Of a stretch of DNA of 64,000 nt, positions 1 to 11,121 are shown piece after piece. The position numbers and the translations under genes were made by a program. The notes beneath the pieces are model-generated. The model was not told where the DNA came from. It worked only from the letters and a program-made list of their open reading frames with translations, and did no database searches. This stretch comes from Amblyomma americanum (Eukaryota; Arthropoda; Arachnida; Ixodida; Ixodidae), in NCBI RefSeq assembly GCF_052857255.1, contig NC_135504.1, forward strand, positions 140,766,121-140,830,120, read 5' to 3'. Every line of letters starts with the position of its first letter. The first letter of the stretch is position 1.

Positions 1-713
1 AGTCCGCGTTGTAGAGAGTCCGCGATGGAGAAACTCCGCGCTGGAGAAACTCCGCGTTTGAGAAACTGCGAACTGGAGAAACTCCGCGATGGAGACACTC
101 CGCGCTGGAAAAACTCCGCGCTGGAGAAACTCCGTGTTGGAGAAGCTCCGTGTTGGGGAAACTTCGCGTTGTAGGAACTCCGCGTTGAAGAAAGTCCACG
201 TTGGAGAAAGTCCGCCCTGGAGAAACTCCGCGTTGGATAAACTCCGCGCTGGAGAAACTCCGCGATGGAGAAACTCCGCGACGGACAAACTCCGCGTTGG
301 TGATGAAAGTCCGCGTTGGAGAAAAGTCCGCGTTGGAGAAAAGTCCGCGCTGGAGAAACTCTACGCTGGAGAAACTCCGGGCTGGAGAAACTCCGCGCTG
401 GAGAAACTCCGTGCTGGACAAACACCGCGCTGGAGAAACTCCGTGTTGGAGAAACTCCGCGCTGGAGAAACTCCGCGTTGGAGAAAGTCCGCGTTGGAGA
501 AAGTCCGCGTTGGAGAGAGTCCGCAATGGAGAAATTCCGCGCTGGAGAAACTCCGCGTTTGAGAAACTGCGAACTGGAGAAACTCCGCGATGGAGACACT
601 CCGCGCTGGAGAAACTCCGCGCTGGAGAAACTCCGCGCTTGAAACACACCGCGCTGGAGAAACTCCGCGTTGGAGAAAGTCCGCGCTGGAGAAACTTCGT
701 GTTGGAGAAACTC
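1..713. repeat. Segment A, copy 1
   Basis: This run of about 44 variant units recurs at 4065-4777 with an offset of 4,064 bp, exactly 254 units, and only a few differences, for example GTAGGAACTCC near 171-181 against GTAGAAACTCC in the later copy. A third copy lies at 8079-8807. A weaker partial copy lies at about 1830-2330 (offset 1,829-1,877). Diagnostic variants in order: TTGTAGAGAG, CGATGGAGACAC, GTTGGGGAAACTTC, a long unit containing GGTGATGAAAG, and CTTGAAACACACC. The match to copy 2 stops near 713, where this copy switches to a TTGTATAAA unit. Confidence 0.85.
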
Positions 714-714
714 C

Positions 715-1373
715 GCGTTGTATAAACTCCGCGATGAAGAAATTCCGCGACGGACAAACTCCGCTATGGAGAAACTCCGCGTTGGAGAAAAGTCCGCTCT
801 GGAGAAACTCTACATTGGAGAAACTCCGCGCTGTAGCAACTCCACGTTGGAGAAACTCCGCGCTGGAGAAACTCCGTGCTGGACAAACTCCGCGTTGGAG
901 AAACTCCGCGTTGGAGAAACACCGCGTTGGAGAAAGTCCGCGTTGGTGAAACTCCGTGTTTGAGAAACTCCGCGATGGAGAAACTCCGCGCTGAAGAAAC
1001 TCCGCGACGGAGAAACTCCGCGCTGGAGAAACTCCTCGCTGGAGAAACTCCGTGTTGGGGAAACTTCACGTTGGAGAAACGGTGCGTTGGAGAAGCTCCG
1101 CGTTGGAGAAACTCCGCGCTTGAAACACACCGCGCTGGAGAAACTCCGCGTTGGAGAAAGTCCGCGTTGGAGAAGGTCCGCGTTGGAGAAAGTCCGCGTT
1201 GGAGAAAGTCCGCGCTGGAGAAACTCCGCGTTGTATAAACTCCGCGCTGGAGAAACTCCGCGATTAAGAAAGTCCGCGACGGACAAACTCCGCGATGGAG
1301 AAACTCCACGTTGGAGAAAAGTCCGCTCTGGAGAAACTACGCTGGAGAAACTCCGCGCTGGAGCAACTCCGCG
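715..1373. repeat. Block shared with 10892-11550
   Basis: Marker variants (TTGTATAAA, CGACGGACAAA, ATTAAGAAAG and the short unit AACTACGCTGG) occur in the same order and spacing as at 10892-11550, offset 10,177 bp. The part from about 960 also matches 6018-6430, offset 5,058 bp. Similarity ends near 1373, where this copy has CGCGCTGG and the other has CGCGTTGG. The block links the first 2.4 kb with the region just after the 4.0-kb HOR. Confidence 0.8.
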
Positions 1374-2414
1374 CTGGAGAAACTCCGCGTTGTATAAACT
1401 CCGCGCTGGAGAAACTCCGCGATGGAGAAACTCCGCGACGGACAAACTCCGCGATGGAGAAACTCCGCGTTGGAGAAAAGTCCGCTCTTGAGAAACTCTA
1501 CGCTGGAGAAACTCCGCACTGGAGAAACTCCGCGCTGGAGAAACTCCGTGCTGGAGAAACTTCATGCTGGACAAACTCCGCGCGGAGAAACTCCGTGTTG
1601 GAGGAACTCCGCGCTGGAGAAACTCCGTGCTGCATAAAATCTGCGCTGGAGAAACTCCGGGCTGGAGAAACTCCGCGCTGGAGAAACTCCGTGCTGGACA
1701 AACTCCGCGCTGGAGAAACTCCGTGTTGGAGAAACTCCGCGCTGGAGAAACTTCGCGTTGGAGAAACTGCGCGTTGGAGAAACTGCGCGTTGGAGAAACC
1801 CCGCGTTGGAGAAAGTCCGCGTTGGAGAAAGTCCGCGTTGGAGAGAGTCCGCGATGGAGAAACTCCGCGCTGGAGAAACTCCGCGTTTGAGAAACTGCGA
1901 ACTGGAGAAACTCCGCGATGGAGACACTCCGCGCTGGAGCAACTCCGTGTTGGAGAAGCTCCGTGTTGGGGAAACTTCGCGTTGGAGAAACGGCGCGTTG
2001 GAGAAGGTCCGCGTTGGAGAAAGCCCGCGTTGGAGAAAGTCCGCGTTGTAGAAACTCCGCGTTGAAGAAAGTCCACGTTGGAGAAAGTCCGCCCTGGAGA
2101 AACTCCGCGTTGGATAAACTCCGTGCTGGAGAAACTCCGCGATGGAGAAACTCCGCGACGGACAAATTCCGCGATGGAGAAACTCCGCGTTGGTGATGAA
2201 AGTCCGCGTTGGAGAAAAGTCCGCGTTGGAGAAAAGTCCGCGCTGGGGAAACTCTACGCTGGAGAAACTCCGGGCTGGAGAAACTCCGCGCTGGAGAAAC
2301 TACGTGCTGGACAAACTCCGCGCTGGAGAAACTCCGTGTTGGAGAAACTCCGCGCTGGAGAAACTCCGCGTTGGAGAAACTCCGCCTTGGAGAAACTTCG
2401 CGTTGAAGAAACGG
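1374..2414. repeat. Diverged array segment with a partial segment A
   Basis: Only 16-bp-type units are seen here. From about 1830 to 2330 the order of variants follows segment A, with the offset drifting from 1,829 to 1,877 bp, which implies a few gained units. A TGCTGCATAAAATCTGCG marker unit occurs near 1628, and a 15-bp unit (CTCCGCGCGGAGAAA) near 1577-1591. Nothing else is visible. Confidence 0.7.
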
Positions 2415-4064
2415 CGCGTTGAAGATACTCCGCGTTGGAGAAACTCCGCGCTTGAGAAACTGCGAACTGGAGAAACTCCGCGATGGAGACACTCCGCGCT
2501 GGAGAAACTCCGCGCTTTAGAAACTCCGCGCTTGAAACACACCGCGCTGGAGAAACTCCGCGTTGGAGAAAGTCCGCGTTGGAGAAGGTCCGCGTTGGAG
2601 AAAGTCCGCGTTGGAGAAAGTCCGCGTTGTAGATACTCCGCGTTGAAGAAAGTCCACGTCGGAGAAATCCGCCCTGGAGAAACTCCGCGTTTGAGAAATT
2701 CCGGGCTGAAGAAACTCCGCGCTGGAGAAACTCCGGGCTGGAGAAACTCCGCGCTGGGGAAACTCCGCGCTGGAGAAACTCCGTGTTGGAGAAACTCCGT
2801 GTTGGAGAAACTTCGCATTGGAGAAATTCCGCGCTGGACAAACTCCGCGACGGACAAACTCCGCGATGATGAAACTCCGCGTTGGTGATCAAAGTCCGCG
2901 TTGGAGAAAAGTCCGCGTTGGAGAAAAGTCCGCGCTGGAGAAACTCTACGCTGGAGAAACTCCGCACTGGAGCAACTCCGCGTTGGAGAAACTCCGCTCT
3001 GGAGAAACTCCGTGCTGCATAAAATCTGCGCTGGAGAAACTACGCGCTGGAGATACTCCGCGCTGGAGAAACTCCGCGCTGGAGAAACTCCGCGATGGAG
3101 AAACTCCGTGTTTGAGAAACTCCGCGCTGGAGAAACTCCGCGACGGAGAAACTCAGCGCTGGAGTAACTCCACGCTGGAGAAACTCCGTGTTGGAGAAAC
3201 TCGGTGTTGGAGAAACTCCGCGCTTGAAATCACCACGCTGGTGAAACTCCGCGCTGGAAAAACTCCGCGTTGTATAAACTCCGCGCTGGAGAAACTCCGC
3301 GATGGAGAAACTCCGCGACGGACAAACTCCGCGATGGAGAAACTCCGCGTTGGAGAAAAGTCCGCGCTGGAGAAACTCTACGCTGGAGAAACTCCGCACT
3401 GGAGCAACTCCGCGTTGGAGAAACTCCGCGCTGGAGAAACTCCGTGCTGCATAAAATCTGCGCTGGAGAAACTACGCGCTGGAGATACTCCGCGCTGGAG
3501 AAACTCCGCGATGGAGAAACTCCGTGTTTGAGAAACTCCGCGCTGGAGAAACTCCGCGACGGAGAAACTCAGCGCTGGAGTAACTCCACGCTGGAGAAAC
3601 TCCGTGTTGGAGAAACTCGGTGTTGGAAAAACTCCGCGCTGGAGATATTTCGCGTTGGAGAAACTCCGCGTTGAAGAAACTCCGCGCTTGAAATCACCGC
3701 GCTGGAGAAACTCCGCGCTGGAAAAACTCCACGATGGAGAAACTCCGCGTTGGTGAAAGTCTGCGTTGGAGAAAAGTCCGCGTTGGAGAAAAGTCCGCTT
3801 TGGAGAAAAGTCAGCGCTGGAGAAACTCCACGCTGGAAAAACTCCGCGCTGGAGAAGCTCCGCGCTGGAGAAACTTCGCGTTCGAGAAACTGCGCGTTGG
3901 AGAAACTGCGCGTTGGAGAAACTCCATGCTGGACAAACTCCGCACTGGAGAAACTCCGTGTTGGAGAAACTCCGCGCTGGAGAAACTTCGCGTTCGAGAA
4001 ACTGCGCGTTGGAGAAACTGCGCGTTGGAGAAACTCCGCGTTGGAGAAAGTCCGCGTTGGAGAA

Positions 4065-4777
4065 AGTCCGCGTTGTAGAGAGTCCGCGATGGAGAAACTC
4101 CGCGCTGGAGAAACTCCGCGTTTGAGAAACTGCGAACTGGAGAAACTCCGCGATGGAGACACTCCGCGCTGGAAAAACTCCGCGCTGGAGAAACTCCGTG
4201 TTGGAGAAGCTCCGTGTTGGGGAAAGTTCGCGTTGTAGAAACTCCGCGTTGAAGAAAGTCCACGTTGGAGAAAGTCCGCCCTGGAGAAACTCCGCGTTGG
4301 ATAAACTCCGCGCTGGAGAAACTCCGCGATGGAGAAACTCCGCGACGGACAAACTCCGCGTTGGTGATGAAAGTCCGCGTTGGAGAAAAGTCCGCGTTGG
4401 AGAAAAGTCCGCGCTGGAGAAACTCTACGCTGGAGAAACTCCGGGCTGGAGAAACTCCGCGCTGGAGAAACTCCGTGCTGGACAAACACCGCGCTGGAGA
4501 AACTCCGTGTTGGAGAAACTCCGCGCTGGAGAAACTCCGCGTTGGAGAAAGTCCGCGTTGGAGAAAGTCCGCGTTGGAGAGAGTCCGCAATGGAGAAATT
4601 CCGCGCTGGAGAAACTCCGCGTTTGAGAAACTGCGAACTGGAGAAACTCCGCGATGGAGACACTCCGCGCTGGAGAAACTCCGCGCTGGAGAAACTCCGC
4701 GCTTGAAACACACCGCGCTGGAGAAACTCCGCGTTGGAGAAAGTCCGCGCTGGAGAAACTTCGTGTTGGAGAAACTC
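4065..4777. repeat. Segment A, copy 2 (inside the 4.0-kb HOR)
   Basis: This matches 1-713 at an offset of exactly 4,064 bp and 8079-8807 at 4,014-4,030 bp. Beyond 4777 it continues with two GTGTTGG units and a TGCATAAAACCTGCG marker, unlike copy 1, so the first kilobase of the window is a truncated or rearranged copy. Confidence 0.85.
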
Positions 4778-5679
4778 CGTGTTGGAGAAACTCCGTGCTG
4801 CATAAAACCTGCGCTGGAGAAACTACTTGCTGGAGATACTTCGCACTGGAGAAACTCCGCGCTGGAGAAACTCCGCGCTGGAGAAAATCCGCGCTGGAGA
4901 AACTCCGCGATGGAGAAACACCGTGTTTGAGAAACTCCGCGCTGGAGAAACTCCGTAACGGAGAAACTCAGCGCTGGAGTAACTCCACGCTGGAGAAACT
5001 CCGTGTTGGAGAAACTCGGTGTTGGAGAAAGTCCGCGCTGGAGATATTTCGCATTGGAGAAACTCCGCGTTGAAGAAACTCCGCGCTTGAAATCTCCGCG
5101 CTGGAGAAACTCCGCGCTGGGAAAACTCCGCGATGGAGAACTCCGCGTTGGTGAAAGTCTGCGTTGGAGAAAAGTCCGCGTTGGAGAAAAGTCCGCTTTG
5201 GAGAAAAGTCAGCGCTGGAGAAACTCCACGCTGAAAAACTCCGCGCTGGAGAAGCTCCGCGCTGGAGAAACTCCGCGCTGCAGAAACTCCGAGTTGGAGA
5301 AACTCTGCGCTGGAGAAGCTCTGCGTTTGAGAAACTCCGCACTGGAGAAGCTCCGCGTTTGAGAAACTCCGCACTGGAGAAACTCCGCGTTTGAGAAACT
5401 CCGCGCTGGAGAAACTCCGGGCTGGAGAAACTCCGCAATGGAGACAATCCGCGCTGGAGAAACTCCGCGCTGAAGAAACTCCGTGTATGAGAATCTCCGT
5501 GTGGGAGAAACTTCGCGTTGGAGAAACGGCGCGTTGGAGAAACTCCGCGTTGGAGAAACTCCGCGCTTGAAACACACCGCGCTGGAAAAACTCCGCGATG
5601 GAGAAAGTCCGCGTTGGAGAAGGTCCGCGTTGGAGAAAGTCCGCGTTGGAGAAACTCCGCGTTGAAGATAGTCCGCGTT

Positions 5680-5724
5680 TTTCACCTTGAAGTTATGAAC
5701 CAACAAGCCCAAGCATATACCCTT
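5680..5724. other. 45-bp non-satellite island, copy 1
   Basis: The array is interrupted after GTCCGCGTT (5671-5679) by 45 bp with no resemblance to the 16-bp unit and a lower G+C. It starts TTTTCACCTTGAAG and ends AGCATATACCCTTC. The array resumes at 5725 with CTGAGAAAATCCGCG, one G short of a normal unit. The distance between the flanking TCCGCG motifs is 62 bp, close to four units. I see no target-site duplication, terminal inverted repeat or poly(A) tail. Both strands stay open through it in one frame, but 45 bp is too short to identify a source gene or element. An identical copy lies 4,031 bp downstream. Confidence 0.9.
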
Positions 5725-8078
5725 CTGAGAAAATCCGCGCTGGAGAAACTCCGCGTTGGATAAACTCCGCGCTGGAGAAACTCCGCGACGGACAAACTCC
5801 GCGATGAAGAAACTCCGCGTTGGTGATGATAGTCCGCGTTGGAGAAAAGTCCGCGTTGGAGAAAAGTCCGCGCTAGAGAAACTCTACGCTGGAGAAACTC
5901 CGCACTGGAGCAACTCTGCGTTGGAGAAACTCCGCGCTGGAGAAACTCCGCGCTGGAGAAACTCCGCGCTGGAGAAACTCCGCGCTGGAGAAACTCCGCG
6001 ATGGTGAAACTCCGTGTTTGAGAAACTCCGCGATGGAGAAACTCCGCGCTGAAGAAACTCCGCGACGGAGAAACTCCGCGCTGGAGAAACTCCTCGCTGG
6101 AGAAACTCCGTGTTGGGGAAACTTCACGTTGGAGAAACGGTGCGTTGGAGAAGCTCCGCGTTGGAGAAACTCCGCGCTTGAAACACACCGCGCTGGAGAA
6201 ACTCCGCGTTGGAGAAAGTCCGCGTTGGAGAAGGTCCGCGTTGGAGAAAGTCCGCGTTGGAGAAAGTCCGCGCTGGAGAAACTCCGCGTTGTATAAACTC
6301 CGCGCTGGAGAAACTCCGCGATTAAGAAAGTCCGCGACGGACAAACTCCGCGATGGAGAAACTCCGCGTTGGAGAAAAGTCCGCTCTGGAGAAACTACGC
6401 TGGAGAAACTCCGCGCTGGAGCAACTCCGCGTTGAAGATACTCCGCGTTGGAGAAACTCCGCGCTTGAGAAACTGCGAACTGGAGAAACTCCGCGATGGA
6501 GACACTCCGCGCTGGAGAAACTCCGCGCTGGAGAAACTCCGCGCTTGAAACACACCGCGCTGGAGAAACTCCGCGTTGGAGAAAGTCCGCGTTGGAGAAG
6601 GTCCGCGTTGGAGAAAGTCCGCGTTGGAGAAAGTCCGCGTTGTAGATACTCCGCGTTGAAGAAAGTCCACGTTGGAGAAAGTCCGCCCTGGAGAAACTCC
6701 GCGTTTGAGAAATTCCGGGCTGGAGAAACTCCGCGCTGGAGAAACTCCGGGCTGGAGAAACTCCGCGCTGGGGAAACTCCGCGCTGGAGAAACTCCGTGT
6801 TGGAGAAACTCCGTGTTGGAGAAACTTCGCATTGGAGAAATTCCGCGCTGGACAAACTCCGCGACGGACAAACTCCGCGATGATGAAACTCCGCGTTGGT
6901 GATCAAAGTCCGCGTTGGAGAAAAGTCCGCGTTGGAGAAAAGTCCGCGCTGGAGAAACTCTACGCTGGAGAAACTCCGCACTGGAGCAACTCCGCGTTGG
7001 AGAAACTCCGCTCTGGAGAAACTCCGTGCTGCATAAAATCTGCGCTGGAGAAACTACGCGCTGGAGATACTCCGCGCTGGAGAAACTCCGCGCTGGAGAA
7101 ACTCCGCGATGGAGAAACTCCGTGTTTGAGAAACTCCGCGCTGGAGAAACTCCGCGACGGAGAAACTCAGCGCTGGAGTAACTCCACGCTGGAGAAACTC
7201 CGTGTTGGAGAAACTCGGTGTTGGAGAAACTCCGCGCTTGAAATCACCACGCTGGTGAAACTCCGCGCTGGAAAAACTCCGCGTTGTATAAACTCCGCGC
7301 TGGAGAAACTCCGCGATGGAGAAACTCCGCGACGGACAAACTCCGCGATGGAGAAACTCCGCGTTGGAGAAAAGTCCGCGCTGGAGAAACTCTACGCTGG
7401 AGAAACTCCGCACTGGAGCAACTCCGCGTTGGAGAAACTCCGCGCTGGAGAAACTCCGTGCTGCATAAAATCTGCGCTGGAGAAACTACGCGCTGGAGAT
7501 ACTCCGCGCTGGAGAAACTCCGCGATGGAGAAACTCCGTGTTTGAGAAACTCCGCGCTGGAGAAACTCCGCGACGGAGAAACTCAGCGCTGGAGTAACTC
7601 CACGCTGGAGAAACTCCGTGTTGGATAAACTCGGTGTTGGAAAAACTCCGCGCTGGAGATATTTCGCGTTGGAGAAACTCCGCGTTGAAGAAACTCCGCG
7701 CTTGAAATCACCGCGCTGGAGAAACTCCGCGCTGGAAAAACTCCACGATGGAGAAACTCCGCGTTGGTGAAAGTCTGCGTTGGAGAAAAGTCCGCGTTGG
7801 AGAAATGTCCGCTTTGGAGAAAAGTCAGCGCTGGAGAAACTCCACGCTGGAAAAACTCCGCGCTGGAGAAGCTCCGCGCTGGAGAAACTTCGCGTTCGAG
7901 AAACTGCGCGTTGGAGAAACTGCGCGTTGGAGAAACTCCGTGCTGGACAAACTCCGCACTGGAGAAACTCCGTGTTGGAGAAACTCCGCGCTGGAGAAAC
8001 TTCGCGTTCGAGAAACTGCGCGTTGGAGAAACTGCGCGTTGGAGAAACTCCGCGTTGGAGAAAGTCCGCGTTGGAGAA

Positions 8079-8807
8079 AGTCCGCGTTGTAGAGAGTCCG
8101 CGATGGAGAAACTCCGCGCTGGAGAAACTCCGCGTTTGAGAAACTGCGAACTGGAGAAACTCCGCGATGGAGACACTCCGCGCTGGAAAAACTCCGCGCT
8201 GGAGAAACTCCGTGTTGGAGAAGCTCCGTGTTGGGGAAACTTCGCGTTGTAGAAACTCCGCGCTGGAGAAACTCCGTGTTGGAGAAGCTCCGTGTTGGAG
8301 AAAGTCCGCCCTGGAGAAACTCCGCGTTGGATAAACTCCGCGCTGGAGAAACTCCGCGATGGAGAAACTCCGCGACGGACAAACTCCGCGTTGGTGATGA
8401 AAGTCCGCGTTGGAGAAAAGTCCGCGTTGGAGAAAAGTCCGCGCTGGAGAAACTCTACGCTGGAGAAACTCCGGGCTGGAGAAACTCCGCGCTGGAGAAA
8501 CTCCGTGCTGGACAAACACCGCGCTGGAGAAACTCCGTGTTGGAGAAACTCCGCGCTGGAGAAACTCCGCGTTGGAGAAAGTCCGCGTTGGAGAAAGTCC
8601 GCGTTGGAGAGAGTCCGCAATGGAGAAATTCCGCGCTGGAGAAACTACGCGTTTGAGAAACTGCGAACTGGAGAAACTCCGCGATGGAGACACTCCGCGC
8701 TGGAGAAACTCCGCGCTGGAGAAACTCCGCGCTTGAAACACACCGCGCTGGAGAAACTCCGCGTTGGAGAAAGTCCGCGCTGGAGAAACTTCGTGTTGGA
8801 GAAACTC
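8079..8807. repeat. Segment A, copy 3 (inside the 4.0-kb HOR)
   Basis: This corresponds to 4065-4777 with a net gain of 16 bp. Between about 8250 and 8300 the GTTGAAGAAAGTCCACG units of copies 1 and 2 are replaced by GCTGG and GTGTTGGAGAAGCTCC units. That is a local conversion-like patch rather than point mutation. Confidence 0.8.
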
Positions 8808-9710
8808 CGTGTTGGAGAACCTCCGTGCTGCATAAAATCTGCGCTGGAGAAACTACTTGCTGGAGATACTTCGCACTGGAGAAACTCCGCGCTGGAGAAA
8901 CTCCGCGCTGGAGAAAATCCGCGCTGGAGAAACTCCGCGATGGAGAAACACCGTGTTTGAGAAACTCCGCGCTGGAGAAACTCCGTAACGGAGAAACTCA
9001 GCGCTGGAGTAACTCCACGCTGGAGAAACTCCGTGTTGGAGAAACTCGGTGTTGGAGAAACTCCGCGCTGGAGATATTTCGCATTGGAGAAACTCCGCGT
9101 TGAAGATACTCCGCGCTTGAAATCTCCGCGCTGGAGAAACTCCGCGCTGGGAAAACTCCGCGATGGAGAACTCCGCGTTGGTGAAAGTCTGCGTTGGAGA
9201 AAAGTCCGCGTTGGAGAAAAGTCCGCTTTGGAGAAAAGTCAGCGCTGGAGAAACTCCACGCTGGAAAAACTCCGCGCTGGAGAAGCTCCGCGCTGGAGAA
9301 ACTCCGCGCTGCAGAAACTCCGAGTTGAAGAAACTCTGCGCTGGAGAAGCTCTGCGTTTGAGAAACTCCGCACTGGAGAAGCTCCGCGTTTGAGAAACTC
9401 CGCACTGGAGAAACTCCGCGTTTGAGAAACTCCGCGCTGGAGAAACTCCGGGCTGGAGAAACTCCGCAATGGAGACAATCCGCGCTGGAGAAACTCCGCG
9501 CTGAAGAAACTCCGTGTATGAGAATCTCCGTGTGGGAGAAACTTCGCGTTGGAGAAACGGCGCGTTGGAGAAACTCCGCGTTGGAGAAACTCCGCGCTTG
9601 AAACACACCGCGCTGGAAAAACTCCGCGATGGAGAAAGTCCGCGTTGGAGAAGGTCCGCGTTGGAGAAAGTCCGCGTTGGAGAAACTCCGCGTTGAAGAT
9701 AGTCCGCGTT

Positions 9711-9755
9711 TTTCACCTTGAAGTTATGAACCAACAAGCCCAAGCATATACCCTT
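9711..9755. other. 45-bp non-satellite island, copy 2
   Basis: Base-for-base identical to 5680-5724, with the same left junction (GTCCGCGTT) and right junction (CTGAGAAAATCCGCG). Identical junctions and the surrounding 4.0-kb homology show that it was copied as part of the HOR, not inserted twice. Confidence 0.9.
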
Positions 9756-10017
9756 CTGAGAAAATCCGCGCTGGAGAAACTCCGCGTTGGATAAACTCCG
9801 CGCTGGAGAAACTCCGCGACGGACAAACTCCGCGATGAAGAAACTCCGCGTTGGTGATGATTGTCCGCGTTGGAGAAAAGTCCGCGTTGGAGAAAAGTCC
9901 GCGCTAGAGAAACTCTACGCTGGAGAAACTCCGCACTGGAGCAACTCTGCGTTGGAGAAACTCCGCGCTGGAGAAACTCCGCGCTGGAGAAACTCCGCGC
10001 TGGAGAAACTCCGCGAT

Positions 10018-11121
10018 GGTGAAACTCCGTGTTTGAGAAACTCCGCGATGGAGAAACTCCGCGCTGAAGAAACTCCGCGACGGAGAAACTCCGCGCTGGA
10101 GAAACTCCTCGCTGGAGAAACTCCGTGTTGGGGAAACTTCACGTTGGAGAAACGGTGCGTTGGAGAAGCTCCGCGTTGGAGAAACTCCGCGCTTGAAACA
10201 CTCCGCGCTGGAGAAACTCCGCGTTGGAGAAAGTCCGCGTTGGAGAAGGTCCGCGTTGGAGAAAGTCCGCGTTGGAGAAAGTCCGCGCTGGAGAAACTCC
10301 GCGTTGTATAAACTCCGCGCTGGAGAAACTCCGCGATTAAGAAAGTCCGCGACGGACAAACTCCGCGATGGAGAAACTCCGCGTTGGAGAAAAGTCCGCT
10401 CTGGAGAAACTACGCTGGAGAAACTCCGCGCTGGAGCAACTCCGCGTTGGAGAAACTCCGCGGTGGAGAAACTCCGTGCTGCATAAAATCTGCGCTGGAG
10501 AAAATCCGGGCTGGAGAAACTCCGCGCTTGAGAAACTCCGTGCTGGACAAACTCCGCGGTGGAGAAACTTCGCGTTGGAGAAACTGCGCGTTGGAGAAAC
10601 TCTGCGTTGGAGAAACTCCGCGTTGGAGAAAGTCCGCGTTGGAGAAATTGCGCGTTGGAGAGAGTCTGCGATGGAGAAACTTCGCGTTGAAGAAACGGCG
10701 CGTCGGAGATTCTCCGCGTTGGAGAAACTCCGCACTTGAAACACACCTCGCTGGAGAAACTCCGCGTTGGAGAAAGTCCGCGTTGGAGAAGATCCGCGTT
10801 GGAGAAAGTCCGCGTTGGAGAAAGTCCGCGTTGGAGAAACTCCGCGTTGAAGAAAGTCCGCGTTTGAGAAAGTCCGCGCTGGAGAAACTCCGCGTTGTAT
10901 AAACTCCGCGATGAAGAAATTCCGCGACGGACAAACTCCGCTATGGAGAAACTCCGCGTTGGAGAAAAGTCCGCTCTGGAGAAACTCTACACTGAAGAAA
11001 CTCCGCGCTGTAGCAACTCCACGTTGGAGAAACTCCGCGCTGGAGAAACTCCGTGCTGGACAAACTCCGCGTTGGAGAAACTCCGCGTTGGAGAAACACC
11101 GCGTTGGAGAAAGTCCGCGTT
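10018..11121. repeat. 1,104-bp tandem duplication, copy 1
   Basis: The first about 560 bp (10018-10577) recur at 11122-11681 with an offset of 1,104 bp, exactly 69 units. Shared markers in order: GGTGAAACTCCGTGTTTGAG, CGATTAAGAAAG, the short unit AACTACGCTGG, CGCGGTGG and TGCATAAAATC followed by AAAATCCGGGCTGG. The remainder (10892-11121) matches 715-944, so this block joins sequence types found at the start of the window. Confidence 0.8.

Larger units (their letters stand above)
2415..6427. repeat. 4.0-kb higher-order repeat, copy 1
   Basis: This block of about 250 units is followed directly by a near-identical copy at 6428-10441. Offsets are 4,013-4,031 bp, changing only through small indels: one missing base near 2667 in this copy, single-unit gains and losses near 8250 in the second copy, and one unit fewer near 10000. 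The stretch 2818-3531 matches 6832-7545 without a length change. The block contains segment A copy 2 and the first non-satellite island. Adjacent units inside it differ far more from each other than from their partners 4.0 kb away, so the unit of amplification was the whole block. Confidence 0.9.
6428..10441. repeat. 4.0-kb higher-order repeat, copy 2
   Basis: This is the second near-identical copy of 2415-6427. Small differences include AAATGTCC near 7805 where copy 1 has AAAAGTCC, GTTGGATAAAC at 7620 where copy 1 has GTTGGAGAAAC, and a replaced stretch around 8240-8300. It also carries the 45-bp island. The match ends near 10441, where copy 2 passes into GTTGGAGAAACTCCGCGGTGG. Confidence 0.9.

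Noticed and set aside
1560..1800. CENP-B box (TTCG-N4-A-N2-CGGG) suggested by TTCGCGTTGGAGAAACGG found here in related forms and many times later
   Set aside because: The distance between TTCG and the ACGG/CGGC part is 11 bases instead of 7, and the CGGG core is absent, so it does not fit the motif.
5671..5739. Transposon insertion at the island
   Set aside because: There is no target-site duplication, terminal inverted repeat or poly(A) tract at either junction. The second copy has the same junctions and is explained by the 4.0-kb duplication.
5518..5763. A plus-strand open frame crossing the island (reads FHLEVMNQQAQAYTLL in the middle) as a real exon
   Set aside because: Only about 15 residues come from unique sequence and both flanks are satellite. 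No splice context or homologous protein can be named from so short a piece.
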